Notes: generated by a model not told the origin, from the sequence alone. DNA of 64,000 nt from Microbacterium sp. W4I4 (GCF_030816235.1 NZ_JAUSXT010000001.1:1178001-1242000); one strand, 5' to 3'; positions 26,659 to 35,614 are shown, numbered from the stretch's first letter. Program-made: numbers and translations.

Positions 26659-27851
26659 CGATTCCTCCTCGTCCGCTCGCGCGGCACTGTGCTCCAGATG
26701 AGATCGGCGTCGGGTTCCTCACCCGTGCGCCAGGCGCCGGTGCTGATGGTCACCGCCGCCACGTTGATGAATGCCGCCAGCGGCACGGCGAACAGCGCAC
26801 CAGGGATGCGGGCGATCATGGCGCCGCCGGCGACCACGAGCACGACGGCCAGCGGGTGCACCTTGACTGCGGAGCCCATCAGGATCGGCTGCAGGATGTG
26901 CCCCTCGAGCTGCTGCACCAGCAGTACGACGCCGAGCATGGCCAGTGCGATCCACGGGCCGTTGTAGACCAGGGCGAGGAAGACCGCCACGGCACCGGTG
27001 ACCACGGCTCCGACGATCGGCACGAACGAGCCGAGGAAGACGAGCACGGCGACCGGGATGGCCATCGGCACCCCCAGCAGCGCTGCACCGGCGCCGATGC
27101 CGACCGCGTCGATGGCTGCGACGAGCATCTGCGTCCGCGCGTAGTTGATCACGGTGTCCCAGCCGTTGCGGGCGGCGGCGTCGACCGCGGGCCTCGCCCT
27201 CCGGGGGAACAGCCGCAGAGCCCACTTCCAGATGCCGTTGCCGTCGGCCAGCAGGCAGATGAGGATGAACAGCGAGAGCAGCGCTCCGGTGAGCACCTCG
27301 GCCGCCGTCCCCGTCACGGCGCCGGCGGCGCTGAGCAGCCAGTCCTGCTGCTCGGTGATCAGGGAGCGCAGCTGCTCGAGGTATCCGTCGATGTCGGTCT
27401 CGGTCAGATGCAGGGGCCCGGCGAGCAGGAAGCCCTTCAGATCCTCGATGCCTGCGGCGGTCCGCTCCTGCACGTCGGCGAGCTGTTCGCGCACCTGCCA
27501 GACGACCAGCCAGACCAGGCCCACCACGACGCCGATCGCACCGACCACGGTCACCGCGATCGCCAGCCAGTGGGGGAACCTGCCCCTCAGCATCAGTTGG
27601 AACGCCGGCCACAGCAGTGCGGTGATGAGGATGCCGACCATCAGAGGGATGACCAGTGCCTTGAGCAGCATCACCAGCCAGATGAACAGGGCGATCGCCC
27701 CGGCGATGACCAGCAGGCGCCAGGCGTAGGCGGCCGTCACTCGCAGCGGCACAGGAACCACCTCGTCCACCTCGGTGGTGATCGTGCGGTCGGTGACCGG
27801 CGGATAGTGGCGGAACGGATTGCGGAACCTCGGTGCGGGGTTGTCGCTCAT
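26655..27851 (-). CDS. AI-2E family (PerM-type) transporter
   Basis: This 398-residue polytopic protein has about eight membrane helices and the family pattern with the long extracytoplasmic helical segment between helices 3 and 4. The conserved late segment GAALLGVPMAIPVAVLVFLGSFVPIVGA is present. The name AI-2E is historical; members export varied solutes, including Na+/H+ exchange, and AI-2 transport is not implied. TAGAAT (27858-27863) ends 6 nt before the ATG, which has no ribosome site, so the message is probably leaderless. It is followed by ilvA with a 4-nt overlap, an unusual operon partner. Confidence 0.88.
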   Translation of the reverse strand: MSDNPAPRFRNPFRHYPPVTDRTITTEVDEVVPVPLRVTAAYAWRLLVIAGAIALFIWLVMLLKALVIPLMVGILITALLWPAFQLMLRGRFPHWLAIAVTVVGAIGVVVGLVWLVVWQVREQLADVQERTAAGIEDLKGFLLAGPLHLTETDIDGYLEQLRSLITEQQDWLLSAAGAVTGTAAEVLTGALLSLFILICLLADGNGIWKWALRLFPRRARPAVDAAARNGWDTVINYARTQMLVAAIDAVGIGAGAALLGVPMAIPVAVLVFLGSFVPIVGAVVTGAVAVFLALVYNGPWIALAMLGVVLLVQQLEGHILQPILMGSAVKVHPLAVVLVVAGGAMIARIPGALFAVPLAAFINVAAVTISTGAWRTGEEPDADLIWSTVPRERTRRNR

Positions 27852-27920
27852 TGTGCAATTCTACGTACCGGGCGCGATGCCGCCCGGTTCCGTGTCGGTG
27901 GCGGCGGATAACCTGGCCGG

Positions 27921-29210
27921 ATGACATCCTCGAGCGCCCCGTCGACCGCCTCGCCGTCGAGATCGCAGACGCTGAGCGCCGCAGAGGCCAGACGGATCGC
28001 GCTGGCGGCTCAGGGCTTCTCCCGTCGGATGCCGGATGCCGTCGCCCCACGCCATCTGCACCGGGCGATGGATCGGCTCGGTGTGCTGCAGATCGACTCG
28101 GTGAACGTGTTCGCGCGCTCGCACTACATGCCGATGTTCGCGCGGCTCGGCGGCTACGATCCCGCCCTGCTGGATCGCGGCTTCGTGTCGCGGACCGCGC
28201 ACTACGTCGAGTATCTGGCGCACGAGGCGGCGTTCATGCCGGTGGCGGACTGGGCCCTCTGGCAGTTCCGGATGCAGTTCTGGCGCGACCGCGAGTCCGA
28301 TCCGGACAGCTGGATGCACGTGCACTCGCGCACGCTCGACTGGGTGCGCGCAGAGCTGCGCGACCGCGGACCGCTGCGCCCGGTGGATCTGCGCGAGGAC
28401 GCGCCGCGCGAGCGCGGCCCGTGGTGGGACTGGGACGAGGCCAAATCGGCGCTGGAGCACCTCTGGCGCTCCGGCGAGGTGTCGATCGCCGGACGAGTCG
28501 GCTTCGAGCGCCGGTACGGCCTGGCCGAGCAGGTCATCCCCGCCGAGGTGCTGTCTTCGCCGGTTCCGAGGGCGGATGCGATCCGCGAGCTCGTGCGACG
28601 GGCGGCACGATCGTACGGGGTGGCGACCGTCGCGGATCTCAACGACTACTACCGGCTGCGCGATCAGGCGGCCGTGCGTCAGGCTGTGTCGGAGCTCGTC
28701 GACTCCGGCGAGCTGGAGCCGGTGGTCGTGCGCGGCTGGGATCAGGGTTCACGCCAGGTGCAGTCCTGGCGGCACCGGGATGCCGCCCTCCCCCGCCGCA
28801 TCGACCGCGCGGCGCTGTTGACGCCGTTCGACCCGGTGGTCTGGTTCCGCGACCGGGCCCTGCGGGTGTTCGACTTCGACTATCGGATCGAGATCTACGT
28901 CCCCGCGCACAAGCGCCGCTACGGGTACTACTCGCTTCCGGTGCTGGTGGGTGACCGGATCGTGGCGCGCGTGGATCTGAAGGCCGACCGGGCGGCATCC
29001 GTCCTGCGCGTGCAGTCGGCCTGGTGGGAGCAGCACGCACTGCCGGAGACGGATGCGGTGCGCATCGCTGAGGAGCTCGCGCGTGCGGCCCTGTGGCAGG
29101 GCCTGGAGCGCATCAGCGTGTCGGGGTGGGGTGATGCGGCGGATGCCGTGGCGCATGCCCTGCACGGGCGGGAGAGCGCCGTGGAGCGGCACGTGCACCC
29201 CAGGGAATGA
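27921..29210 (+). CDS. YcaQ/AlkX-type winged-helix DNA glycosylase
   Basis: This 429-residue protein belongs to the HTH_42/YcaQ family, which unhooks interstrand DNA crosslinks and bulky lesions. It has the family QxD catalytic motif, seen here as LQIDSVN (about residue 53-59), and repeated winged-helix segments. The RYGLAEQVIP and AALLTPFDPVVWFRDRA motifs are typical of the family. TAACCT (27909-27914) ends 6 nt before the ATG and there is no ribosome site, so it is probably leaderless. It is divergent from the AI-2E permease. An inverted-repeat element lies between its stop and the convergent lemA. Confidence 0.87.
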   Translation: MTSSSAPSTASPSRSQTLSAAEARRIALAAQGFSRRMPDAVAPRHLHRAMDRLGVLQIDSVNVFARSHYMPMFARLGGYDPALLDRGFVSRTAHYVEYLAHEAAFMPVADWALWQFRMQFWRDRESDPDSWMHVHSRTLDWVRAELRDRGPLRPVDLREDAPRERGPWWDWDEAKSALEHLWRSGEVSIAGRVGFERRYGLAEQVIPAEVLSSPVPRADAIRELVRRAARSYGVATVADLNDYYRLRDQAAVRQAVSELVDSGELEPVVVRGWDQGSRQVQSWRHRDAALPRRIDRAALLTPFDPVVWFRDRALRVFDFDYRIEIYVPAHKRRYGYYSLPVLVGDRIVARVDLKADRAASVLRVQSAWWEQHALPETDAVRIAEELARAALWQGLERISVSGWGDAADAVAHALHGRESAVERHVHPRE

Positions 29211-29215
29211 CTATG

Positions 29216-29265
29216 CTTCGACAGGCTCAGCAACCCAGGGCGATGGGTCCCTGAGCCCGTCGAAG
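29216..29265. repeat. Inverted pair of the TTCGACAGGCTCAG repeat
   Basis: CTTCGACAGGCTCAGCAACC (from 29216) faces its near-complement TGGGTCCCTGAGCCCGTCGA (from 29244) across a 6-nt loop. This makes a hairpin of about 22 bp between convergent ycaQ-type and lemA genes. It is the two-arm form of the half-site found after hsdR (8319-8345). It may act as a bidirectional terminator. Confidence 0.8.
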
Positions 29266-29267
29266 GG

Positions 29268-29834
29268 TCAGAATTGAACCCGGGGCGGCTCGGAGATCGC
29301 GCTGCCGTCTGCGACCTCGAAGAACTCGCGCTCGGTGAAGCCGAGACCGCGGGCGAACATGTTGTTCGGGAAGACCTTGATCTTGGTGTTCAGCTCGCGC
29401 ACGCCGCCGTTGTAGAAGCGACGGGCCGCCTGGATCTTGTCCTCGGTGTCGACGAGCGAGTGCTGCAGCTGGAGGTAGTTCTGGCTGGCCTGCAGCTGGG
29501 GGTAGGCCTCGGCCACGGCGAACAGGCTGCGCAGCGCCTGCTGCAGGTGTCCCTCGGCGACGCCGGCCTCTGCGGGACCGGTGGCGGAGAGCGTCTCGGC
29601 GCGGGCACGGGTGACACCCTCGAAGACCGACTTCTCGTGCGACGCGTAGCCGCGGACGGTCTCGATGAGATTGGGGATGAGGTCGGCTCGACGCTTCAGC
29701 TGCACCGTGATGCCGCTCCACGCCTCATCGACGCGCACGTTCAGCTGCACGAGCGAGTTGTAGGTCGACCACAGGTAGATTCCGACGATCACCAGCACGC
29801 CGACGATGATCAGTACTGGCCAGAGCCACTCCAT
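29268..29834 (-). CDS. lemA: LemA family protein
   Basis: This 188-residue membrane-anchored helical protein has an N-terminal signal anchor (residues 4-25) and the LemA helical bundle with VDEAWSGITVQLKRRADLIPNLIETV and FNTKIKVFPNNMFA-like endings (here LNTKIKVFPNNMFA). Family function is unclear, with links to envelope quality control next to TPM or HtpX proteins. Here no such partner is adjacent. GAGGGGG lies before the ATG. Confidence 0.92.
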   Translation of the reverse strand: MEWLWPVLIIVGVLVIVGIYLWSTYNSLVQLNVRVDEAWSGITVQLKRRADLIPNLIETVRGYASHEKSVFEGVTRARAETLSATGPAEAGVAEGHLQQALRSLFAVAEAYPQLQASQNYLQLQHSLVDTEDKIQAARRFYNGGVRELNTKIKVFPNNMFARGLGFTEREFFEVADGSAISEPPRVQF

Positions 29835-29906
29835 GTGCTGCCCCCTCTTGGATGTGCATCCATCCTATGCATCGAACACTGCGCGTCGGCTGGACGACAG
29901 CCGCTT

Positions 29907-31220
29907 TCAGGCGCCGAGAATGCGTTCCAGATGACGGTTGCCGAACAGGCGCTGCGGATCCAGCCGGTCGCGCAGGGCGATGAAGTCGTCGAAGCGCGGG
30001 TACCGCTCCCGCAGCTGCTGCGCCGTCAGACTGTGCAGTTTGCCCCAGTGCGGTCGCCCGTCGTGGCGGAGCATGATCTGCTCGACGGCGTCGAAGTACT
30101 CCCGCGGGTCGGCGCGCCAGTACCGGTGCACGGCGATGTACGCGCTGTCCCGGCCGGATGCCGTGGACAGCCACAGGTCGTCGGAGGCCGCGAAGCGCAC
30201 CTCGACGGGGAACTCGATGCGCCATCCGCGGTCGACGATGAGGCGCTGCAGCTCCTCGAATGCGGAGACGAGGTTCTCGGCCGGCAACGCGTACTCCATC
30301 TCACGGAAGCGCACGTTGCGGTGGTGGACGAGGACCCGGTGCGACGCGTCGGTGTACTCGCCGCGCCCCGTCAGCCGTACGGCGAGCCGGTTGAACGGCG
30401 GGATGATCGCGGGGATCACGCGGCTCACCGCGCAGAACGCCCCGAAGACGCCGTTGGCGAGCACGGTCTCGTCGATCCAGCCCTGCACGAGCGGGACCGG
30501 ATGCCGCCGAGTCGACTCGGGGAGGCGCGTCTGGGTCTTCGTCAGTGCGACATCGGTGTGCGGATGCCAGTAGAACTCCAGGTGATCCGCGGCATCCGCG
30601 CGCTCATGGATGTCGGGCAGCACCTCGTCGAGTGCGACCGGGGCGTCGACGGCGTGCAGCACGAAGGCGGGCACGCACTGCAGCGTCACCTCCACGACGA
30701 CGCCGAGCGCACCCAGACCGATGACGGCACCGGGCAGCAGTTCGCTGTTCTGCGTCTCGTCGATGCGCAGGAACTCGCCGTCGGCGGTGATCAGGGTCAG
30801 ACCGCGGACCTGCGTCGCGATGCCGCCGAAGCCCGTACCGGTGCCGTGCGTGCCGGTGGAGATCGCACCGGCGATGGACTGCCGGTCGATGTCGCCGAGG
30901 TTCTCCATCGCGAGTCCATGGCGGCGCAGCAGCGCGGGCACCCGATGCAGGCGCGTGCCCGCGAGCAGCGTGACCAGGCCCGTCGCGGCATCCGCGCTGA
31001 CGAGGCCCTGCAGGTCGTCGAGTTCGAGGAGCACCCCGGGGGCGACCGCGATGCCGGTGAAGCTGTGCCCCGCGCCGACGGCCTTCACCGTCAGTCCCTG
31101 TGCCGCGGCGGCCTTGACCGCGCGCTGCACGCCCTCGGGCGAACGCGGCCGTTCGACGCGCATAGGGCGCACGGATGCCGATCGGCCCCAGTTGCGCCAG
31201 GTTCCACCCGGACGCGTCAC
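29907..31220 (-). CDS. FAD-linked oxidase, D-arabinono-1,4-lactone oxidase type
   Basis: This 437-residue vanillyl-alcohol-oxidase-fold enzyme has an N-terminal FAD-binding domain with VGAGHSFTGIA; the His is the usual covalent FAD attachment site. GTHGTGTGFGGIATQV follows. The C-terminal ALO domain includes HWGKLHSLTA and RDRLDPQRLFGN. Members oxidise aldono-lactones such as arabinono- or gulono-lactone; the true substrate is not determined. Its start overlaps the stop of the PLP enzyme upstream (ATGA), so the two form a coupled pair. Confidence 0.88.
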   Translation of the reverse strand: MTRPGGTWRNWGRSASVRPMRVERPRSPEGVQRAVKAAAAQGLTVKAVGAGHSFTGIAVAPGVLLELDDLQGLVSADAATGLVTLLAGTRLHRVPALLRRHGLAMENLGDIDRQSIAGAISTGTHGTGTGFGGIATQVRGLTLITADGEFLRIDETQNSELLPGAVIGLGALGVVVEVTLQCVPAFVLHAVDAPVALDEVLPDIHERADAADHLEFYWHPHTDVALTKTQTRLPESTRRHPVPLVQGWIDETVLANGVFGAFCAVSRVIPAIIPPFNRLAVRLTGRGEYTDASHRVLVHHRNVRFREMEYALPAENLVSAFEELQRLIVDRGWRIEFPVEVRFAASDDLWLSTASGRDSAYIAVHRYWRADPREYFDAVEQIMLRHDGRPHWGKLHSLTAQQLRERYPRFDDFIALRDRLDPQRLFGNRHLERILGA

Positions 31221-32458
31221 AGGAACGACTTCCCCTCGCCGCGGTACGTGGGCAGCTCGTCCACGATGACCCCGTCGGCGACGAGCTGGTACCGGTCGAT
31301 GCGCTCGGCGGGCTCACCGCTCTTCGCATGCCGGAACCACACCCGGTCGCCGACCTTCAGTGCACGCGCGGCGTGGCCCTGCAGCGGCGTCTGCACCTCA
31401 CCGGCCGCCTCGCGCGGCAGGGTGTGCAGGTTCTGCGGCCACACCGCGAGGGGCTGGCGAGACGCCACGGCGGGCCCGGAGGCGATCCATCCGCCGCCGA
31501 GCACCGTGGCGATGTCCGCGGCGGGCTTGCGGACGACGTCGAAGGCGAAACCCGTCGCCGGGGCGGGCCTGAACGACCGGTACCCGTCGAACAGGTGCCC
31601 GCCGAGCAGCCCGCTGCCCGCGGTGGCCTCGGTGAGCGACTCGTCGCTGCCGGTGAACTCGAGCGAGCCCGTCCCGCCGCCGTTGAGGAACTCCAGCGGG
31701 GCGATCGGCAGCATGGCATCCGCGATCTCAGCGCGACGACGACGCAGCTCGTCGCGCGAGCGCGCCTGCACGATGCGGATGACCGGGGCGTCGATGCCGG
31801 CGGCATCCCCCTGCCCCGCGATCTGCGCCTCGTACATCTGCAGGCCCACCAGTCGGAACCCGGGGCGCCTCACGACCTGGCGCGCGAAGCCGGCGACATC
31901 CGCCGCCGTGTACAGCGAGGAGCGGCGCACGCCGATGTGCCCGAGTCCGGGGGCGCGCAGCGAGGCGTCGACATCGATCGCGACGCGCACCTCGGGGCGC
32001 CGCCCCGGCGCGGCGATCGCGTCGATCAGGTCGAGATGCTCGATCGAGTCGATCATCAGGGTGATGCGGGAGGCGAGCCGCTCGTCCGCGAGCAGCCGTC
32101 TCAGCCCGGCACGATCCACGCTCGGATAGCCGAGCACGATGTCATCGTGGTCCTCGGCCAGCCAGAGGGCTTCGGCGAGGGTGAACGCCAGGATGCCACG
32201 GTATCCAGGGATCGCGAGCACCGCGTCGAGCACCGAGCGCACCCGCACCGACTTGGTGGCCACGCGGATCGGGATGCCGCCCGCGCGCACCAGCAGATCC
32301 ATGGCGTTGTGACGCAGGGCGTCGCGGTCGATGACGGCGACCGGCGCCGGCAGGTGGGCGGTGGCCTCGGTCATCGAGCGCCAGTGGCGTCCGGGACTGC
32401 GCCATGCGGCGGCGGCGGAGTCGGCAGTCTGGCCCTGTTCAGCGGTGAGGTCGAGCAC
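31217..32458 (-). CDS. PLP-dependent amino acid deaminase/aldolase (alanine racemase N-domain, DSD1-like)
   Basis: This 413-residue fold-type III PLP enzyme has a TIM-barrel N-domain with the PLP Lys in RVATKSVR (about residue 66). The C-terminal D-threonine-aldolase/D-serine-dehydratase-like domain contains GPAVASRQPLAVWP, EVQTPLQG and a metal-type H/C-poor end. The exact reaction (D-amino-acid deamination or aldol cleavage) is unknown. The start is GTG at 32458 with TAGGGT (32465-32470) ending 6 nt upstream, probably leaderless. Coupled to the lactone oxidase gene. Confidence 0.82.
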   Translation of the reverse strand: MLDLTAEQGQTADSAAAAWRSPGRHWRSMTEATAHLPAPVAVIDRDALRHNAMDLLVRAGGIPIRVATKSVRVRSVLDAVLAIPGYRGILAFTLAEALWLAEDHDDIVLGYPSVDRAGLRRLLADERLASRITLMIDSIEHLDLIDAIAAPGRRPEVRVAIDVDASLRAPGLGHIGVRRSSLYTAADVAGFARQVVRRPGFRLVGLQMYEAQIAGQGDAAGIDAPVIRIVQARSRDELRRRRAEIADAMLPIAPLEFLNGGGTGSLEFTGSDESLTEATAGSGLLGGHLFDGYRSFRPAPATGFAFDVVRKPAADIATVLGGGWIASGPAVASRQPLAVWPQNLHTLPREAAGEVQTPLQGHAARALKVGDRVWFRHAKSGEPAERIDRYQLVADGVIVDELPTYRGEGKSFL

Positions 32459-32542
32459 TCCCCCACCCTATGACGTTCGGTACCCGGAATCACCAGTTCA
32501 GGCACTGCGTCGCATCGGCGTCCGTCGGTAGGCTGGGCGCGG

Positions 32543-32615
32543 GCCCCCATAGCCCAACGGCAGAGGCAGGCGTCTTAAACACGCTTCAGTCCGGGTTCGA
32601 ATCCCGGTGGGGGCA
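32543..32615 (+). tRNA. tRNA with anticodon UAA (tRNA-Leu by anticodon), short variable loop
   Basis: The 73-nt cloverleaf has acceptor GCCCCCA/TGGGGGC (32543-32549, 32608-32614) and a D arm at 32552-32567. The anticodon arm GGCGT-CTTAAAC-ACGCT has anticodon TAA at 32576-32578. The T arm is CCGGG-TTCGAAT-CCCGG. The discriminator is A; CCA is not encoded. The variable loop is only 5 nt, unlike the long class II arm expected for tRNA-Leu, so identity by anticodon is firm but charging is less so. Confidence 0.88.
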
Positions 32616-32652
32616 CGACATCCGATCGGCGGCCCGATGCCTCCGGATACGC

Positions 32653-32686
32653 CGATGGCCCGTCCGATCACTCGGACGGGCCATCG
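32653..32686. terminator. Bidirectional hairpin terminator between tRNA and ndh
   Basis: CGATGGCCCGTCCGA (32653-32667) pairs perfectly over 15 bp with TCGGACGGGCCATCG (32672-32686) across a TCAC loop. It lies between the plus-strand tRNA and the end of minus-strand ndh, so it can serve both. Confidence 0.78.
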
Positions 32687-32699
32687 CACGTGATGCGGG

Positions 32700-34226
32700 T
32701 CAAGCCTTCGCGTCGACGCTCTCCTTGGCAGGAGCCTTCTTGGCGGGAGCCTTCTTCGCCGGGGCCTTCTTGGCAGCGGGCTTCTTCGCAGCGGGCTTCT
32801 CAGCCGCTGCCGGAGCGGGCTTCTCGGCCGCTGCCGGAGCCGACTTCTCTGCAGGCTTGGCCGGAGCGGCGGGTGCCGCGGCGGCGGCCGGACGCGGACG
32901 TGCCGCGAACTGCTCGAACACGGCGCGCGGCTGCTGCACGGCCTCGAGGTTCACGATGTCGCGACCCAGCCACAGGTTGTTCCACCAGCCCCAGAGCACA
33001 CGCCACTTGCGCTCCCAGGTCGGCATGGCCAGACCGTGGTAGCCGCGGTGCGCGACCCAGGCGACGAAGCCCTTGAGGGCGAGGTTGCCGGACTGGAACA
33101 CGCCGTTGTACAGGCCCAGGCCCGCGACGGCGCCGAGGTTCTTGTGGAAGTAGTCCTTGGTGCCTTCACCGCGCAGCACGGCGACGAGGTTCTTCGCGAG
33201 AACCTTCGCCTGGCGCACGGCGTGCTGGGCGTTGGGGACGCAGTAGCCGCCGACGCCGCCACCGGACAGGTCAGGGACGGCTGAGACGTCACCGGCGGCC
33301 CAGGCGCCCTCGACGGGCTCCTCCGCCGTGCCGACGCGCAGATCCGCGCGGGTCTGGATGCGACCGCGCTCCTCGACGGGCAGGTCGCCGCCGCGCACGA
33401 CGGTGGGGTTCGCCATGACGCCGGCGGTCCACACGATCAGGTCGGTCGGGATGACCTCGCCGGTGGAGATCTCGACGTTGCCGTCGACGGCGCCGGTGAC
33501 CTGGGTGTCCAGGTGCACGTTCGCACCGCGCTTGGCGAGGTCCTTCAGCACCCACTCGCTGGTCTTCAGCGAGACCTCGGGCATGATGCGGCCCATCGCC
33601 TCGATGAGGTGGAAGTGGGTGTCCTCGAAGGAGAGCTGCGAGTACTTCGACACGAGCGAGGAGGCGAGCGAGCGCAGCTCGGCGAACGCCTCGATGCCGG
33701 CGAAGCCACCGCCCACGACGACCGTCGTCAGCAGACGGTCGCGCTCGGGGCCGGCGGGGATGGCGGCTGCCTTGTCGAAGTTCGAGATCAGCTTGTCGCG
33801 CACGGCGACGGCCTCTTCGATGGTCTTCAGCCCGATCGCGTTGTCGGCGATGCCGGGGATCGGGAAGGTGCGCGAGACGGCACCGGCCGTGACGACGATC
33901 TGGTCGTAGGCGAACTCGTAGGAGTCGCCGAGCTCGGGGGTGATCGTGGCCACCTTGTTCGCGTGATCGATGCCGGTGATCTTCGCGTTGATGACGTTCG
34001 TGCGCTTGAGGTGACGGCGGTGCGCGACGACCGCGTGACGCGGTTCGATCGAGCCGGCGGCGACCTCGGGCAGGAACGGCTGGTACGTCATGTACGGCAG
34101 CGGGTCCACCATCGTCACTTCGGCTTCACCCTTGCGAAGGTGCTTCTCGAGCTTCCATGCGGTGTAGAAACCTGCGTAGCCTCCACCGACAATCAGAATG
34201 CGGGGTGCAATGCTGTTCTGAGGCAC
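32700..34226 (-). CDS. ndh: Type II NADH dehydrogenase with Ala/Lys/Pro-rich C-terminal tail
   Basis: NDH-2 passes electrons from NADH to menaquinone without pumping protons. The roughly 508-residue protein has the FAD Rossmann motif ILIVGGGYAGFYTA at the N-terminus and a second NADH motif TVVVGGGFAGIE (about residue 170). WAAGDVSAV follows at about 300, and a membrane-contact helix near LWLGRDIVN. The last 60 or so residues form a low-complexity tail with tandem APAKK units, like a histone H1 or HU tail. The start is taken as GTG at 34226 with AGGAG 10 nt upstream. An ATG at 34250 overlaps the upstream stop but has no ribosome site and remains possible. Confidence 0.92.
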   Translation of the reverse strand: MPQNSIAPRILIVGGGYAGFYTAWKLEKHLRKGEAEVTMVDPLPYMTYQPFLPEVAAGSIEPRHAVVAHRRHLKRTNVINAKITGIDHANKVATITPELGDSYEFAYDQIVVTAGAVSRTFPIPGIADNAIGLKTIEEAVAVRDKLISNFDKAAAIPAGPERDRLLTTVVVGGGFAGIEAFAELRSLASSLVSKYSQLSFEDTHFHLIEAMGRIMPEVSLKTSEWVLKDLAKRGANVHLDTQVTGAVDGNVEISTGEVIPTDLIVWTAGVMANPTVVRGGDLPVEERGRIQTRADLRVGTAEEPVEGAWAAGDVSAVPDLSGGGVGGYCVPNAQHAVRQAKVLAKNLVAVLRGEGTKDYFHKNLGAVAGLGLYNGVFQSGNLALKGFVAWVAHRGYHGLAMPTWERKWRVLWGWWNNLWLGRDIVNLEAVQQPRAVFEQFAARPRPAAAAAPAAPAKPAEKSAPAAAEKPAPAAAEKPAAKKPAAKKAPAKKAPAKKAPAKESVDAKA

Positions 34227-34246
34227 AGGGGGATAACTCCTCGTAA

Positions 34247-35614
34247 TCATGGTTTGGGAGTGCGTCTACCGCGCTCCGTTCGGATGCGCCGGGCAGCTGC
34301 GGTGACGCCAAGCGCTATCAGAGTACCAGGGACCGTGAGTGCCAGAAGCGGGAGGGTACCGTATCGCAGGGTCTCGGCGGACGGAAGCAGAGGCGATCCC
34401 TGCGCTGTCGGCGGCTCGGCGGCGGGCAGCGGCGGCACCGCGACCGGAGCCGGGCTGTCCGACGGAACAGCAGGGGTCACGGGCGAATCGGCGCGGCGGT
34501 ACAGCCGCACCCACTCCTTCAGGTCGCCCATCGGGTTCGCCTTGACGGAGGGGATGGATGCCGTCACCGCGGCATCCGCATCCAGCAGCCCGTACCCGTA
34601 GAGCACATCCGGGGTGCTGCGCATCTCGGGCACCGGGATCGCCGTCTTGATGAGGCGGTTGATGACGTTCGCCGCGTCCAGCTCGGGGTGGGCCGCACGC
34701 ACGAGCGCGGCGGCCCCGGCGACGATGGGCGCCGCGCCGCTCGTTCCGTCCCAGTTCACGACCGTGCCGTCGGCCGACATGCCGATCAGGGATTCGCTCG
34801 GCGCCATCACCCCGAGCGTGATCCCCTGGGTGGATGCCGCTCGGCTGGCGGTGCCGGTCTGATCCACTCCGCCCACCGTGAGCACACCGGGGATCGTTGC
34901 GGGCGCCCCGACGATCGACGTGCCGCTGCCGCGGTTGCCGGCGGCGACGACCACGACGACATCGTGCTCGAAGGCGTACAGGAACGCATCGTCCCAGCTC
35001 TTGTCCCACGAGAGGGTGTTGGTCGTCAGCGAGAGGTTGATGATGTCCGCGCCGTTGTCGACCGCCCACCGCATGCCCTCGGCGATCTGCTTGGTGAAAG
35101 GCACTGATCCCGCAGCGCCGAAGCTGATCGAGATCGACAGCAGGTTCGCTTCGGGTGCGACGCCGATGAGGCCCGTGCCGTCGGCGTTGCCGCGCCCTGC
35201 TGCCAGCGACGCCACCCAGGTGCCGTGGTTCGGGTCGCGCACGCCCACCGGCGTGCGGCCGTCGGCCGTGCCGCCGCCGGACTCGTCCGTGCCGCCCTTG
35301 ACGGCGCCGTCGAACGTCACCGGCGGCTTGCCCACGCCGGTGTCGATGACGGCGATCGTCACGCCCTTGCCCCGGGTGACCTGCCAGGCGTCGCGGATGC
35401 GCGCGCCGTCCAGCCAGTACTCCTTCGCGCGGATCGGATCAGTCGGGTCGTCGGCCACCGGGGAGGTGGGAGCCGGTGTGGGCGACTCGTCCACGGTCGG
35501 CACGACGACGGAGGGGACCGCGGATGCCGCGAAGGCCGGCGACCCGGCCAGAAGCACGGATGCCGTCATCGCCGCCGAGACGACGATGCGCGACAGCATC
35601 CGCCGCCGCATCAT
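34247..35614 (-). CDS. Secreted/membrane-anchored S8 subtilisin-like serine protease (mycosin-like)
   Basis: This 455-residue protease has an N-terminal signal peptide (about residues 1-32). The catalytic triad is Asp in AVIDTGVG (about 95), His in DPNHGTWVAS (about 130) and Ser in WDGTSGAAPI (about 298). A Pro/Ala-rich stretch follows, then a C-terminal membrane helix (about 425-445) and a basic tail. The layout matches type VII secretion mycosins, but no ESX genes are present here. The ATG at 35614 overlaps the DUF501 stop, and its own stop overlaps a possible ndh ATG at 34250. It is co-transcribed with eno-ftsB-DUF501. Confidence 0.88.
   Translation of the reverse strand: MMRRRMLSRIVVSAAMTASVLLAGSPAFAASAVPSVVVPTVDESPTPAPTSPVADDPTDPIRAKEYWLDGARIRDAWQVTRGKGVTIAVIDTGVGKPPVTFDGAVKGGTDESGGGTADGRTPVGVRDPNHGTWVASLAAGRGNADGTGLIGVAPEANLLSISISFGAAGSVPFTKQIAEGMRWAVDNGADIINLSLTTNTLSWDKSWDDAFLYAFEHDVVVVVAAGNRGSGTSIVGAPATIPGVLTVGGVDQTGTASRAASTQGITLGVMAPSESLIGMSADGTVVNWDGTSGAAPIVAGAAALVRAAHPELDAANVINRLIKTAIPVPEMRSTPDVLYGYGLLDADAAVTASIPSVKANPMGDLKEWVRLYRRADSPVTPAVPSDSPAPVAVPPLPAAEPPTAQGSPLLPSAETLRYGTLPLLALTVPGTLIALGVTAAARRIRTERGRRTPKP

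Noticed and set aside
23553..27851. luxS plus AI-2E permease read as an AI-2 quorum-sensing unit
   Set aside because: They are in different transcripts, the permease family name is historical, and no AI-2 receptor or kinase is present.
29274..32129. 951-codon plus-strand open frame across lemA, lactone oxidase and PLP enzyme genes
   Set aside because: Antisense to three recognisable coupled genes. Long antisense frames are expected at this GC content.
32700..32900. APAKK repeats considered as a separate histone-like gene
   Set aside because: They are in frame with and continuous from the NADH dehydrogenase, with no start codon or ribosome site of their own.
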